This document shows, piece after piece, positions 54,239-63,677 of a DNA stretch of 64,000 nt. The notes under the pieces were generated by a model, which was given only the letters and a program-made list of their open reading frames with translations, did not search any database and was not told the DNA's origin. The DNA comes from Cytophagaceae bacterium (GTDB lineage Bacteria > Bacteroidota > Bacteroidia > Cytophagales > Spirosomataceae), in assembly GCA_947450365.1 (NCBI GenBank), contig CANFVE010000006.1:34544-98543 (forward strand), in the 5' to 3' direction. A program made the position numbers and the translations under genes. Positions within the stretch are counted from its first letter, which is position 1. Each line of letters begins with the position of its first letter.

Positions 54239-54347
54239 GTAATTAAGTCTCAAAGTAGCTAAGGCTTCATGGTAGAACCAAGGCTTTGAACCCCAGGTCT
54301 GACAGGGAATGGCCAACGCGTGGAATTCAAATCGATGGAATGTCCAT

Positions 54348-55247
54348 TCAAACCTGATTGATTTGACCCAAAATTTCAGCCATCGCCTCATCTGGGTGCA
54401 ACCAAGTAAATTCCGCCTGATGACGAAACCAGGTTAATTGTTTTTTGGCGTAATGCCGGCTATTTCGTTTCAATAACCGGACCATCTCTTCCTCCCCATA
54501 TTCACCCGCCAAAAACCCATATACCTCTTTATATCCTAAGGTTTTCAGCGCATAATTCGATTTGAATGCTGAAAACTGCTTCGCCTCCTCGATTAATCCC
54601 TGTGCTAGCATGGCATCCATCCGCGCATCAATCCGAGCATATAATTCTTCCCGAGGGCGGTCTAAACAAAACATCATTACCCGAAACGGGCGATTCGCCT
54701 TCTGCGATTTTCGAAAATATGTATAGCTATTTCCCGTACTTAGACACACCTCAAGGGCACGAACAATGCGCTGGGGATTTTGTGGATCCACTTTTTCTGC
54801 ATATTCCGGATCTACGATTTTTAACTCCTGATACAGGGTCTCTAAGCCAGCGGGCTCCGTTAATCGAGCCATGAGTGATTCCCGCAATGCCAAATCCACC
54901 TCCGGCATCTCATCCAATCCCTCCACCAAGGCCTTTACATACAAACCAGAACCACCCGTCGCGATGACCACATCATGCGTAAGGAAAAGGCTTTCCAGCA
55001 ATACCAACGCATCCCTTTCAAAATCCCCGGGCGAAAAATAATCGTGAATGGAATGAGAATCGATGAAATGGTGTTTGACCCCATCTTGTTCTTCCAAGGA
55101 AGGTTTGGCCGTACCGATGGCCAATTCCCGGTAACATTGACGCGAATCAAAAGAAATGATTTCGGTTTGTAAGGTTTGGGCCAATTGGACGCATAAAGCT
55201 GTTTTCCCAACGGCCGTGGGCCCCGCGATCACAATAAGCGTCTTCAT
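54348..55247 (-). CDS. miaA: tRNA dimethylallyltransferase
   Basis: A 299-residue enzyme adding dimethylallyl to A37 of tRNAs reading U-starting codons. Walker A GPTAVGKTAL, then SFDSRQCYRELAIGTAKPS, IATGGSGLYVKAL and the C-terminal YAKKQLTWFRHQ are characteristic. It follows the DEAD-box helicase gene by 8 bases, suggesting a joint RNA-metabolism transcript. Confidence 0.96.
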   Translation of the reverse strand: MKTLIVIAGPTAVGKTALCVQLAQTLQTEIISFDSRQCYRELAIGTAKPSLEEQDGVKHHFIDSHSIHDYFSPGDFERDALVLLESLFLTHDVVIATGGSGLYVKALVEGLDEMPEVDLALRESLMARLTEPAGLETLYQELKIVDPEYAEKVDPQNPQRIVRALEVCLSTGNSYTYFRKSQKANRPFRVMMFCLDRPREELYARIDARMDAMLAQGLIEEAKQFSAFKSNYALKTLGYKEVYGFLAGEYGEEEMVRLLKRNSRHYAKKQLTWFRHQAEFTWLHPDEAMAEILGQINQV

Positions 55248-55255
55248 ATTCTTTC

Positions 55256-56533
55256 TTAATATTTATTCGTTTTACCGTACCATTTTTTACCTCCTTTGGC
55301 CTTATCGAAAGACCTTGCGGGCGCAGCCGGTGCATCCGAAGATCTGGCTTGTTGGCCACGACCCTGCGGTTGCTTCGCCTTTTTCTCCACTTGAAGCACC
55401 TTCATCGGGTATAATTTATTTTCCACGACAGGCACTTTTTTACCGATTAATTTCTCAATGTCCCGCAAATATTCCTTCTCCTCAATGTCACAAAACGAAA
55501 TCGCCGTTCCCTTCGCGCCTGCCCGACCCGTCCTTCCAATCCGATGGACATAGGTTTCCGCAATATTCGATAATTCAAAATTAATCACATATTCCAATTC
55601 ATCTACATCAATGCCCCGGGCTGCAATATCCGTTGCAACCAACACCCGCGTGGTCTGGGCTTTGAAATTTTTCAAAGCATTTTGACGTGCATTTTGTGAT
55701 TTATTGCCGTGAATTGCCTCCGCTTTGATTTGCTTAGCTAATAATACTTTCACGACCTTATCTGCGCCATGTTTCGTCCTTGTGAAAACTAAGGCCGTTT
55801 TAATCTTTGTATCTTGAAGTATATCGAGCAATAAGGCATTTTTATTCCCCTTATCTACGAAATAGACACTTTGATTGATGATATCCACCGTCGAGGAAAC
55901 GGGTGTCACCGACACCTCCGAAGGATTTTGTAAAATCGAACTGGCCAATTTCACAATTTCAGGAGGCATGGTCGCCGAGAAAAACAAGGATTGCCGCTTG
56001 CGAGGCAACACAGCCAATAATTTCTTCACATCGTGAATAAAACCCATGTCCAACATCCGATCCGCCTCGTCCAACACAAAATATTCGACTTGCTGAAGCG
56101 ATAGGTGTTTTTGATTCATTAAGTCCAACAAACGACCCGGTGTCGCAATCACCACATCTACCCCACTACGCAGGGCCGCAACCTGTGGGCTTTGACCAAC
56201 CCCACCAAAAATAACGGTACATTTTAACGGCGTATGACGTGCATAAGCCTGAAAACTTTCCCCGATTTGAATGGCTAATTCACGAGTCGGGGTGACGATT
56301 AATCCGCGGATTTGTCGGCGCACCGAAGGCGCCTGAGAAGCCATTAAACGCTGGATGATGGGCAACGTAAAGGCCGCCGTTTTACCTGTTCCCGTTTGTG
56401 CACACCCTAATAAATCCGTTCCTTTCAGAACGATAGGGATGGATTGTGCTTGAATGGGAGTAGGATTTGTATAACCTTCTTCTTTGAGCGCCCGTAAAAT
56501 GGGCTCAATAAGGTTCAATGATTCAAATGACAT
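55256..56533 (-). CDS. DEAD-box RNA helicase, RhlE-like
   Basis: A 425-residue helicase: Q motif ([10 protein letters not shown]), motif [35 protein letters not shown], and motif [12 protein letters not shown], with a basic RNA-binding tail ([13 protein letters not shown]). RhlE-type helicases remodel rRNA and mRNA. The ATG at 56533 matches relatives ([16 protein letters not shown]). A TACATTTC box two bases upstream again implies a near-leaderless mRNA. Confidence 0.93.
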   Translation of the reverse strand: MSFESLNLIEPILRALKEEGYTNPTPIQAQSIPIVLKGTDLLGCAQTGTGKTAAFTLPIIQRLMASQAPSVRRQIRGLIVTPTRELAIQIGESFQAYARHTPLKCTVIFGGVGQSPQVAALRSGVDVVIATPGRLLDLMNQKHLSLQQVEYFVLDEADRMLDMGFIHDVKKLLAVLPRKRQSLFFSATMPPEIVKLASSILQNPSEVSVTPVSSTVDIINQSVYFVDKGNKNALLLDILQDTKIKTALVFTRTKHGADKVVKVLLAKQIKAEAIHGNKSQNARQNALKNFKAQTTRVLVATDIAARGIDVDELEYVINFELSNIAETYVHRIGRTGRAGAKGTAISFCDIEEKEYLRDIEKLIGKKVPVVENKLYPMKVLQVEKKAKQPQGRGQQARSSDAPAAPARSFDKAKGGKKWYGKTNKY

Positions 56534-56583
56534 AAGAAATGTAAGAATGTGAGCTATGAGAAATAACAAACATCCTCATAAAT

Positions 56584-56603
56584 AAAGACAAAGATAGGTC
56601 TTT
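56584..56603 (-). terminator. Weak hairpin after the small membrane protein gene
   Basis: AAAGAC (56584-56589) and GTCTTT (56598-56603) form a 6-base stem with an 8-base loop about 40 bases after the stop at 56646. The stem is AT-rich and only marginal as a terminator. Confidence 0.3.
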
Positions 56604-56645
56604 AATCCCAGCTATTGGTCGAATTTCACAAATGAAGCCTATTGA

Positions 56646-57155
56646 TCACACTTTTGGATGCCCAAATATCGTTAAATCAGCCAGTATTTTTTGAATTTCT
56701 TCCGTACGATTCGAACCAATCAAAAGCTTGGATCCATCTTGGTAAACCAATTGTAGACCCATATTCCCCGACACATTATATACCTTCCCCGCGCCCCCAA
56801 GGCCATATTTAATGCCCCAGCCGCCAAATTCACCGATGGGGCTATATTGGCGTACATAACAATCCGACAATTCTGAAAAAGAAATAAATTTTTCCTTCCA
56901 ATGAAAAGGCACAAAACGCACATAAATCCCTTCCGTAGTGATACGCGTTTTTAATTTCAACGCATAAAACAAAACCGGCAATAAAATAGACATCAGCAGC
57001 AAAGTCAAGGTATCCGTCTGAAATAAAGAACCCGATGCTTCATAGGATTGATAGGTAGCATAAAACATGGAACCTAATACCCCATAAATGATTGTCCAAA
57101 GCCACCATTGGGTAAAGCCTTGATCTTCCGAAAAAAGTATGTTAGTGTCTGCCAT
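56646..57155 (-). CDS. Small membrane protein with PH-like domain (DUF6141-like)
   Basis: A 169-residue protein starting MADTNILFSEDQGFTQWWLW, with two membrane helices (about 16-36 and 50-70) and a C-terminal PH-like beta domain (ITTEGIYVRFVPFHWKEKFISFSELSDCYVRQYSPIGE, GWGIKYG). It resembles DUF6141 proteins; function unknown. The ATG at 57155 immediately follows the T6 of an upstream hairpin. A TTG at 57188 would include the hairpin in the coding region and is less likely. Confidence 0.7.
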   Translation of the reverse strand: MADTNILFSEDQGFTQWWLWTIIYGVLGSMFYATYQSYEASGSLFQTDTLTLLLMSILLPVLFYALKLKTRITTEGIYVRFVPFHWKEKFISFSELSDCYVRQYSPIGEFGGWGIKYGLGGAGKVYNVSGNMGLQLVYQDGSKLLIGSNRTEEIQKILADLTIFGHPKV

Positions 57156-57191
57156 AAAAAACGGGTTGCCTACCTGATCGATAAGCAACCC
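57156..57191 (-). terminator. Terminator/attenuator abutting the ATG of the small membrane protein gene
   Basis: On the minus strand GGGTTGC (57191-57185) pairs with GCAACCC (57169-57163) around a 15-base loop, followed by G and six T (57161-57156). The next base starts the ATG. It lies about 20 bases after the symporter stop. Confidence 0.65.
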
Positions 57192-57209
57192 AATTAATTC
57201 AAATGAATA

Positions 57210-58883
57210 TTACCAGAAATACGTATACACCATCGTTAAGAATAAACAAACAACCACCGCACCTAGGATGAAGGAAGGTGATAATTTGAACATCGCTGCA
57301 TCGATTTCCAAGCCCTGAGGATTCGTTTTACTTTCTGGATCAGCCAAGGTAATAATCACCATCGATGCCACACAGAACAAGAATACCCAGCCCATTCGAT
57401 CCATAAACGGAATCATCATCGTCCCCGTCTCATCCGGAAATGCGGTATAAAACAAGGTATCGTTCATGCCGGTCCAGGTAGGAATGTATTTCGACAAAAT
57501 CGAGAAAGTCACCCCGCCCAACAAGGCGAACAAGGCCGCCTTCGACGTCGTTCTTTTCCAGAAAAAACCCAAGGTAAACAAAGCAAAAATACCCGGCGAT
57601 ACATAGCCCGTATATTCCTGAATAAATTCAAAACCACCCTTCTTATCGATGCCCATCATCGGCGCGATTACCACCGCTGCCACCATTGCTGCCACAACAG
57701 CAAAACGACCTACACGAACTAATTGGGTTTCGGTGGCCGATTTATTGATGTATTTTTTATAAATATCGAGTGTGAAAATCGTCGAGATCGAATTTGCTTT
57801 TCCTGCCATCGACGCCACAACCGCGGCTGTTAAGGCTGCAAAAGAAAGTCCTTTAAGGCCGGTTGGCAATAAATTCAATAACACTGGATAGGCCCGATCT
57901 TTATTCAGAACGCCATCCTTGAGCATCTCCATTTGGAACATGCCATCCTTATGTAATAAATACGCCGCGATTCCAGGTAATACCACGATAATCGGCATCA
58001 TTAATTTCAAAAAGGCCGCAAATAAAATACCATTCCGAGCGGTTTGCAAATCCGCGCCCAAGGCACGTTGCGTGATGTATTGATTACATCCCCAATAGTT
58101 CAAATTGATAATCCACATACCTCCGATTAACACCGCCAAACCTGGCAAACTCGGGTAATTGGGATTTCCTTTTTGTAAAATCATATGAAAATGTTCTGGT
58201 GCTTTGGTCAATAAATGGTTCATTCCATCCATCACACCTTCTCCTCCAAAACGATCCGTGACCATGTTTAAGGCCAAATAGGACGTCGCTAAACCACCTA
58301 ATACTAAGAAAAACACCTGGATTACATCCGTGTACCCAATTACCTTCATACCTCCCAGCGTAATGACAACCGCAAAAACGGACATACCAATCATACAGAG
58401 CGTTACATCAATCCCCGAAATCGTATTCACCGCCAAGGCACCGAGGTATAAAATCGAGGTCAAATTCACCGCGATATACAACATCAACCAGAAAATGGCC
58501 ATAATCAAACTTACCGTAGGGCTGTAGCGCTGCTGTAAAAATTGAGGCATCGTGAAGATTTTGTTCTTCAAATAAATAGGCATAAAGAAAATCGCCACGA
58601 TTAAAAGGGTCGCCGCAGCCATCCATTCATAGGTAGCGATCGCCAAACCTAAGCGAAACCCATCGCCTGAGGTACCAATAAACTGTTCAGCCGAAATATT
58701 TGAAGCAATCAATGAGGCCCCAATTGCCCACCAGGTTAAGGAACCTTCGGCTAAAAAGAAATCATTGGAAGAAGCTAATTTGGATTGTTTGCGTTGGTAG
58801 ATCCAATATCCGTATCCCGCGACAACAATAAAATAAAAGAGGAAAACGAGGTAATCCAACGTTTGTAAGCCTTGTGATTGCAT
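57210..58883 (-). CDS. Sodium:solute symporter, SSS/SLC5 family
   Basis: A 557-residue symporter with about 14 hydrophobic helices. It starts LDYLVFLFYFIVVAGYGYWIYQRK, has SNDFFLAEGSLTWWAIGASLIASNISAEQFIG at the first sodium-site region and resembles vSGLT-type sugar transporters. Sodium-coupled uptake of a sugar or sugar acid is likely. Its terminator is the hairpin at 57156-57191. Confidence 0.93.
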   Translation of the reverse strand: MQSQGLQTLDYLVFLFYFIVVAGYGYWIYQRKQSKLASSNDFFLAEGSLTWWAIGASLIASNISAEQFIGTSGDGFRLGLAIATYEWMAAATLLIVAIFFMPIYLKNKIFTMPQFLQQRYSPTVSLIMAIFWLMLYIAVNLTSILYLGALAVNTISGIDVTLCMIGMSVFAVVITLGGMKVIGYTDVIQVFFLVLGGLATSYLALNMVTDRFGGEGVMDGMNHLLTKAPEHFHMILQKGNPNYPSLPGLAVLIGGMWIINLNYWGCNQYITQRALGADLQTARNGILFAAFLKLMMPIIVVLPGIAAYLLHKDGMFQMEMLKDGVLNKDRAYPVLLNLLPTGLKGLSFAALTAAVVASMAGKANSISTIFTLDIYKKYINKSATETQLVRVGRFAVVAAMVAAVVIAPMMGIDKKGGFEFIQEYTGYVSPGIFALFTLGFFWKRTTSKAALFALLGGVTFSILSKYIPTWTGMNDTLFYTAFPDETGTMMIPFMDRMGWVFLFCVASMVIITLADPESKTNPQGLEIDAAMFKLSPSFILGAVVVCLFLTMVYTYFW

Positions 58884-58978
58884 AGAGTGTTAGTTTTTTA
58901 AGGGTCAATAGAATTACTAATTTAGGCGAAAGCTTCCTAAAATAAAAGTTTTATGAATTTTTGCAGAGAAAATGATAT

Positions 58979-60541
58979 TTAATCAATGAGCGCAGGAACC
59001 ACCAACACCACAGATTCTTCTCGATCCACGATGACCTGACCGGCCAACAAATCACGGGTCTTGCGCACATATTTCTTAGGCGTCACGATGACCGGACAGA
59101 GACTATCCGTTTGACGTTTGGAAAAATAGGCAGCCAGGCCCGCGGCTTTTTCGATGATGTAATCGGGTACTTTTTGTTGGTTCGGATTCCGAATTATCAC
59201 ATGCGAACCCGCCACATCACGGGCGTGTAACCATAGATCGAATTTCTTGGCATATTTGAGCGTCAACAAATCATTGTTTTTCGCACTTTTTCCCACCCAA
59301 ATGACCCATCCATCTACGATAAATTCTTTAAAGGGAATTTCGGCAGGTGCGGAAATAGAAGGACCTTGCTGGCTTAAAAGCTTTACAAACGGCTTTAATT
59401 GCTTACGCGTTTCGGCTATTTGAACCTGATTTTCCTGAGCAATCAATTCCGCCAAAACCTGTTCTTTTCGAGTAACATTCGATTGCCAATGCGCCAATTC
59501 CTTTGAGAAATTCTTGGATTTTCGGTAATAATTTTCCGCATTTTGGGCGGCCGTTAAGGTGGAATTTAAGGTAATCCGTATAGGTTTATCGCGGTAAAAA
59601 TCATATAATTCTACCTCCTTGACACCCGCAGGAATTGCATGCAAATTGGCCATCAAAATATGTCCTACTTCCTCAAAGGGCACTTTGGCATCCAGAATGA
59701 CCCGTTGGTTTCGAACATCCGCCAAATAATACTGAGTCTTGGCAATTGCCTTTTGTATCGCCGCCAACATCTGAGACTTTTCCCGATTAAATTCACCAAT
59801 CGAATAATGAAAGGCATATAATCGATTCAGCGCCTCGATCGGATCATTTCCCTCCCACAACAATTCACCCGAAACGGGCAACAGGTGTAAAAATACGCCT
59901 TTGCTTTCCGAAACGATGTAGAAACTGGGGTCCTCGAAGGCGCTAAGGACCTCTTGCAATAATTCCCAACGCGCTTTCGCCGTTTGTTCCGCATAGCCCC
60001 GAGCTGACAAATGAGCCCATGCCTCCTTTCCAAGCGTAGGAAACAACGCAAAAGCCTCCGCATCATGGTTTACAAATGCCTCATAACTTTGATCGATTTT
60101 TCGATGTAAACCTGAAAGATTAATTTCTTCGTCCTTTTTAAGCCGTTTCTGAAATTGTTCCTGGTAGTCGCCATCCCGAAAAAGGATGAGGTTTGATCGA
60201 TTGCCAAATAATTTAAAAACGAGCACAAAATCACCTAATAAATGAATCGCAAAAGCCCGTTCATTCTCAAACATCACCACATCTTGTACTTCGGCCAAAA
60301 GCAAATCCGAAAATAAATCCACCGAATTTCGGCCCGCACGATGAAAGGAATCTGGAAATTGAAGCGTTGAAAACTGAGAACCAAAGGCACATTTAATCCA
60401 AAAATCATCCCCCGTTTGGCGCTCAAAACCGATCACGAGTTCGTCTTTTTCTTGCGAAAAACATTGTTTCAAACGCGCATAGATTAATTTTTGCCGCAAC
60501 TCACGCACCAATACCCGCAGGAAAAAATAATTATTATGCAT
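58979..60541 (-). CDS. NFACT family protein (RqcH/Rqc2-like)
   Basis: A 520-residue protein with NFACT-N domain (FKLFGNRSNLILF), helical/coiled-coil middle (about 270-390) and the NFACT-R domain (about 400-515; WLHARDVAGSHVIIR, AAYFSKRQTDSLCPVIVTP). RqcH marks stalled nascent chains on large ribosomal subunits with alanine tails. The ATG at 60541 (MHNNYFFLRVLVREL) matches family starts; the upstream open frame overlaps the divergent yigZ gene. Only 21 bases separate the two divergent starts. Confidence 0.9.
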   Translation of the reverse strand: MHNNYFFLRVLVRELRQKLIYARLKQCFSQEKDELVIGFERQTGDDFWIKCAFGSQFSTLQFPDSFHRAGRNSVDLFSDLLLAEVQDVVMFENERAFAIHLLGDFVLVFKLFGNRSNLILFRDGDYQEQFQKRLKKDEEINLSGLHRKIDQSYEAFVNHDAEAFALFPTLGKEAWAHLSARGYAEQTAKARWELLQEVLSAFEDPSFYIVSESKGVFLHLLPVSGELLWEGNDPIEALNRLYAFHYSIGEFNREKSQMLAAIQKAIAKTQYYLADVRNQRVILDAKVPFEEVGHILMANLHAIPAGVKEVELYDFYRDKPIRITLNSTLTAAQNAENYYRKSKNFSKELAHWQSNVTRKEQVLAELIAQENQVQIAETRKQLKPFVKLLSQQGPSISAPAEIPFKEFIVDGWVIWVGKSAKNNDLLTLKYAKKFDLWLHARDVAGSHVIIRNPNQQKVPDYIIEKAAGLAAYFSKRQTDSLCPVIVTPKKYVRKTRDLLAGQVIVDREESVVLVVPALID

Positions 60542-60549
60542 ATTCTCCG

Positions 60550-60557
60550 TAAATTTA
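60550..60557. promoter_or_regulatory. Self-complementary TAAATTTA box between divergent NFACT and yigZ genes
   Basis: TAAATTTA reads identically on both strands and is one base from TAnnTTTG. It ends five bases before the yigZ ATG (60563) and eight bases before the NFACT ATG (60541). It may serve as a shared -7 element. Confidence 0.4.
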
Positions 60558-60562
60558 GACCT

Positions 60563-61147
60563 ATGTCGATTCCCAATTCCTACCTCACCCTCGCAGCCGC
60601 CACCGAAGGCCTTTACAAAGACAAAGGTAGTAAATTCATCGCGTGCGCTCATCCCGTGAAGGATTTGGAGGAAATTAAATTTCAATTAGATCTACTTAAG
60701 GGAGAACACCCCAAGGCCCGACATATCTGTTATGCCTATCGCCTGGGTTTTAGCCCAGAAGATAGTCGGGCACAGGACGATGGCGAGCCAGCCGGAAGCG
60801 CGGGAAAACCCATTTTGAATACAATTTTATCACATAACATTCATTTTACCTTGGTGGCGGTTGTGCGCTATTTTGGGGGAACATTACTCGGTGTACCAGG
60901 ACTCATTCATGCCTATAAAGAAGCAAGTTTAGATGCACTTAGCCAGGCTAAAATCATTGAAATAGAGCCTGAGGAACATGTGTTGATCTCCTTTAGCTAT
61001 GCAGAATTAAACAAGGTGATGAAAATTTGTAAGAAAATGCCTGTAAAAATTGTTCGGCAGGAAATTGACAACCTATGTAAATTTGAATTATCTTTCCCCA
61101 TTAAAGTTAAAAATGAGGTATTGGCTTTGTTGGAATCCTACCAATAA
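60563..61147 (+). CDS. YigZ/IMPACT family protein
   Basis: A 194-residue protein with the UPF0029 core (GSKFIACAHPVKDLEEI, ARHICYAYRLG, DDGEPAGSAGKPIL, VVRYFGGTLLGVPGLI) and the C-terminal DUF1949 domain. Eukaryotic IMPACT regulates Gcn2; the bacterial role may be in translation or proteolysis. The ATG at 60563 is chosen because MSIPNSYLTL fits relatives; the longer frame would overlap the divergent NFACT gene. Confidence 0.92.
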   Translation: MSIPNSYLTLAAATEGLYKDKGSKFIACAHPVKDLEEIKFQLDLLKGEHPKARHICYAYRLGFSPEDSRAQDDGEPAGSAGKPILNTILSHNIHFTLVAVVRYFGGTLLGVPGLIHAYKEASLDALSQAKIIEIEPEEHVLISFSYAELNKVMKICKKMPVKIVRQEIDNLCKFELSFPIKVKNEVLALLESYQ

Positions 61148-61170
61148 GCCCCCTCCTACATGCTAAACCT

Positions 61171-62007
61171 ATGAACTACATTCAGATTTTTTTAAGTGAA
61201 TCCGGCATTCACCTACGCGACCAGACCGGTAAACAGGCCAATCTTTCCAATCAAAACTGGGATGTTTTTATTAACCAAACTAATTTATTTCAAACCTGCC
61301 AAGGAATCCTAGAAAGTCAGGGATCGACAGATAAAGCCCCGTTCAAAGCGCTCGCACCCATCGATCATCAAGAAATTTGGGCCGCGGGTGTCACCTATTT
61401 ACGGAGCAAAGTGGCTCGAATGGAGGAATCCAAAGAGTCCGGTGGCGATACGTTTTATGACAAAGTCTATTCGGCAGAAAGACCTGAAATATTTTACAAA
61501 GGCAATAAATTGCGTTCTGTAGGCCCCGGAGGCCGCGTGCGCATCCGGAAAGATTCCCAATGGAACGTTCCAGAACCTGAATTAACGCTTTTCATCAATT
61601 CGGCAGGTGTTTTGGCGGGTTATAGCATCGGGAACGACATGAGTAGTCGGGACATCGAAGGCGAAAATCCCCTCTATTTACCTCAGGCCAAAGTATACGA
61701 TGGCGCGGCAGGCTTAGGACCTTGTTTATTGGTCACAGAAAAGCCATTGGATCCGAGTACGGAAATCGCCATTTGGATTAAGCGAGGGGGCCAGCAGGTA
61801 TTTGAGGGTAGCACGTATATTTCTCAAATGAAACGAAGCCATCAAGAATTAGTTGACTATTTAACGATGGAATTAAGTTTTCCTGTCGGCGCATACCTGA
61901 TGACCGGCACCTGCATCGTGCCAGATCCGCCATTTACCTTGCAATCAGGCGACCACATTTTTATTCAAATCGAACCCATCGGAATTTTAGAAAATATCGT
62001 TCAATAA
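61171..62007 (+). CDS. Fumarylacetoacetate hydrolase-family protein, likely 2-keto-3-deoxy-pentonate dehydratase
   Basis: A 278-residue FAH-fold enzyme with GVTYLRSK, EIFYKG, metal-binding EPELTLFI (ExE) and IGNDMSSRDIEGENPLYLPQAK, then GLGPCLL. The last features, together with the next gene, match 2-keto-3-deoxy-D-arabinonate (L-arabonate) dehydratases of the FAH type. The product of that reaction, 2,5-dioxopentanoate, is the substrate of the aldehyde dehydrogenase encoded immediately downstream, with a one-base overlap (TAATG). Confidence 0.82.
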   Translation: MNYIQIFLSESGIHLRDQTGKQANLSNQNWDVFINQTNLFQTCQGILESQGSTDKAPFKALAPIDHQEIWAAGVTYLRSKVARMEESKESGGDTFYDKVYSAERPEIFYKGNKLRSVGPGGRVRIRKDSQWNVPEPELTLFINSAGVLAGYSIGNDMSSRDIEGENPLYLPQAKVYDGAAGLGPCLLVTEKPLDPSTEIAIWIKRGGQQVFEGSTYISQMKRSHQELVDYLTMELSFPVGAYLMTGTCIVPDPPFTLQSGDHIFIQIEPIGILENIVQ

Positions 62008-63494
62008 TGAAATTAACAGGAAAACAACTACTCGGAAATACCTGGTCCCAAAAAGGCCAACGCACGTTTCAAGGTCTTCAAGCCAGTAATGGCGAGGCCA
62101 TCGAAACTTTTTTTTACGAAGCGACTACCGAGGAAGTCGATGAGGCCATGCGTCTCGCCCAACAAGCTTTCTCGCCTTATCGCAAACTGAGTAATGCCAA
62201 ACGTGCTGAGTTTTTACTGGCGATTTCGGATGAACTTGTTGCCCTGGGTGATTCCCTCATTCACATGGCCTGTTTGGAAACAGGCCTTCCCGAAGCAAGG
62301 ATTACGGGCGAGCGGGGACGTACAACGGGTCAGATTAAGGCCTTTGCCGATTTTATTTTAGGCGACTGGACGCGTGAAATCCATGATCCCGCACAGCCAG
62401 AGCGCCAACCGCTTCCTAAGCCCGATCTTTTTCAAAAAAATATTCCCTTAGGGCCCACGGTGGTTTTTGGGGCAAGTAATTTCCCCTTGGCCTTTTCTGT
62501 GGCTGGAGGTGATACGATGTCGGCCTTAGCGGCGGGTTGCCCCGTGGTTTTCAAGGCCCATCCCGCGCATCCGAATACCTGCGAAATGGTGGGTTATGCG
62601 ATCCAACAAGCCGCGCAAAAAACCGGCATGCCTGAGGGTGTTTTCTCCATGGTTCATGCCACATCGAATGATATAGGGGGATATCTAGTCCAACATCCCA
62701 TTTGCCAAGCCCTCGCCTTCACGGGATCTTTTCGAGGGGGGAAGGCATTGTATGACTTGGCGGTTCGTCGGCCCATCCCCATCCCCGTCTATGCGGAAAT
62801 GGGCAGTATTAATCCCGTGGTTTTCATGCCTGAAAAACTGAAAAACAATGCGGAATCCTTGGCCGATGCCTGCAGCCAATCCGTTTGTCTTGGCGTGGGT
62901 CAGTTCTGTACGAATCCAGGTTTGTTATTGATTTTAAAGGAAAATGAGGATTTTCTGGGGATGTTGGCAGCTAGATTAGACCAACAAGCCCTCGGCACTT
63001 TTTTAACCCCAGGGATCAAAAAAGCATTTATTTCAGCCTGTGAGCACCTTTCTAAGCAAGTCGGCGTTCAAACCCTAACATCTAAGGCAATACCCGCTCC
63101 GAGTTTGTTTTCCGCGAGCACGCACACAGCTCGGAAAAATTCGAGCATTTTAGAAGAAGTATTTGGACCGAGTACGCTAGCCATCATCGCTGACGACATG
63201 GAGGATTTAATCGCGTTTATTGGCGATTTGCCGGGCCAACTCACCGCCACCCTCCACGGTGAATCCCAAGAATTACAACAAAATCCCGACCTTATCGATG
63301 CACTTAGCCAAAAAGTGGGCCGAATTCTATTAAATGGATTCCCAACCGGCGTGGAGGTCTCCAAAGCCATGGTACATGGCGGACCTTTTCCATCGACGAC
63401 AGATTCACGTTCCACCTCCGTGGGCACACAGGCCATTTATCGGTTTACCCGACCGATTTGCTTTCAAAACTTTCCTTCGGAATTGATTCCTTAA
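62007..63494 (+). CDS. NADP-dependent aldehyde dehydrogenase, 2,5-dioxovalerate (alpha-ketoglutarate semialdehyde) type
   Basis: A 495-residue ALDH with FGASNFPLAFSVAGGDTMSALAAGC and VVFKAHPAHPNT, Glu in AEMGSINPVVF, and nucleophile Cys in GVGQFCTNPG. The AEMGSINPVV and GVGQFCTNPG forms are typical of alpha-ketoglutaric semialdehyde dehydrogenases, which finish oxidative pentose or uronate degradation to 2-oxoglutarate. With the dehydratase upstream it forms the lower half of a Weimberg-like route; upper enzymes are not in the window. Confidence 0.9.
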   Translation: MKLTGKQLLGNTWSQKGQRTFQGLQASNGEAIETFFYEATTEEVDEAMRLAQQAFSPYRKLSNAKRAEFLLAISDELVALGDSLIHMACLETGLPEARITGERGRTTGQIKAFADFILGDWTREIHDPAQPERQPLPKPDLFQKNIPLGPTVVFGASNFPLAFSVAGGDTMSALAAGCPVVFKAHPAHPNTCEMVGYAIQQAAQKTGMPEGVFSMVHATSNDIGGYLVQHPICQALAFTGSFRGGKALYDLAVRRPIPIPVYAEMGSINPVVFMPEKLKNNAESLADACSQSVCLGVGQFCTNPGLLLILKENEDFLGMLAARLDQQALGTFLTPGIKKAFISACEHLSKQVGVQTLTSKAIPAPSLFSASTHTARKNSSILEEVFGPSTLAIIADDMEDLIAFIGDLPGQLTATLHGESQELQQNPDLIDALSQKVGRILLNGFPTGVEVSKAMVHGGPFPSTTDSRSTSVGTQAIYRFTRPICFQNFPSELIP

Positions 63495-63500
63495 AATCAA

Positions 63501-63525
63501 AAAAGCCAGCAAATGCTGGCTTTTT
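63501..63525. terminator. Bidirectional terminator hairpin, copy 1
   Basis: AAAAGCCAGC (63501-63510), loop AAAT and GCTGGCTTTT (63515-63524) form a 10-base stem with A and T flanks usable in both directions. It lies just after the aldehyde dehydrogenase stop. Confidence 0.8.
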
Positions 63526-63669
63526 GCATGGGCAAACATGCTGATATTAAAATTTCAAATGCTTAGAATTCATAAAAAAAGCGAGTTTACGTTGGCTTTT
63601 TGCATGGGCAAACATGCTGACATTAAAATCTTAAATGTGTAGAATTCATAAAAAAAGCCAGCGTTCGCT
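63518..63669. repeat. Two-unit tandem repeat of 76 bases carrying terminator arms
   Basis: GGCTTTTTGCATGGGC starts at 63518 and again at 63594, and a third GGCTTTTT arm starts at 63670: an exact 76-base period. Units differ by a handful of substitutions. The middle hairpin (63574-63601) has lost most of its upper pairing, while the first and third remain perfect. Confidence 0.8.
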
Positions 63670-63677
63670 GGCTTTTT
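63652..63677. terminator. Bidirectional terminator hairpin, copy 3
   Basis: AAAAAGCCAGC (63652-63662), loop GTTC and GCTGGCTTTTT (63667-63677) form an 11-base stem. It lies directly after the ClpB stop at 63680 on the minus strand. Confidence 0.8.

Noticed and set aside
54239..54347. Possible tRNA or small RNA between rhodanese and miaA
   Set aside because: GAATGG/CCATTC and other short complementary bits exist, but no cloverleaf, T-loop or T-run is seen.
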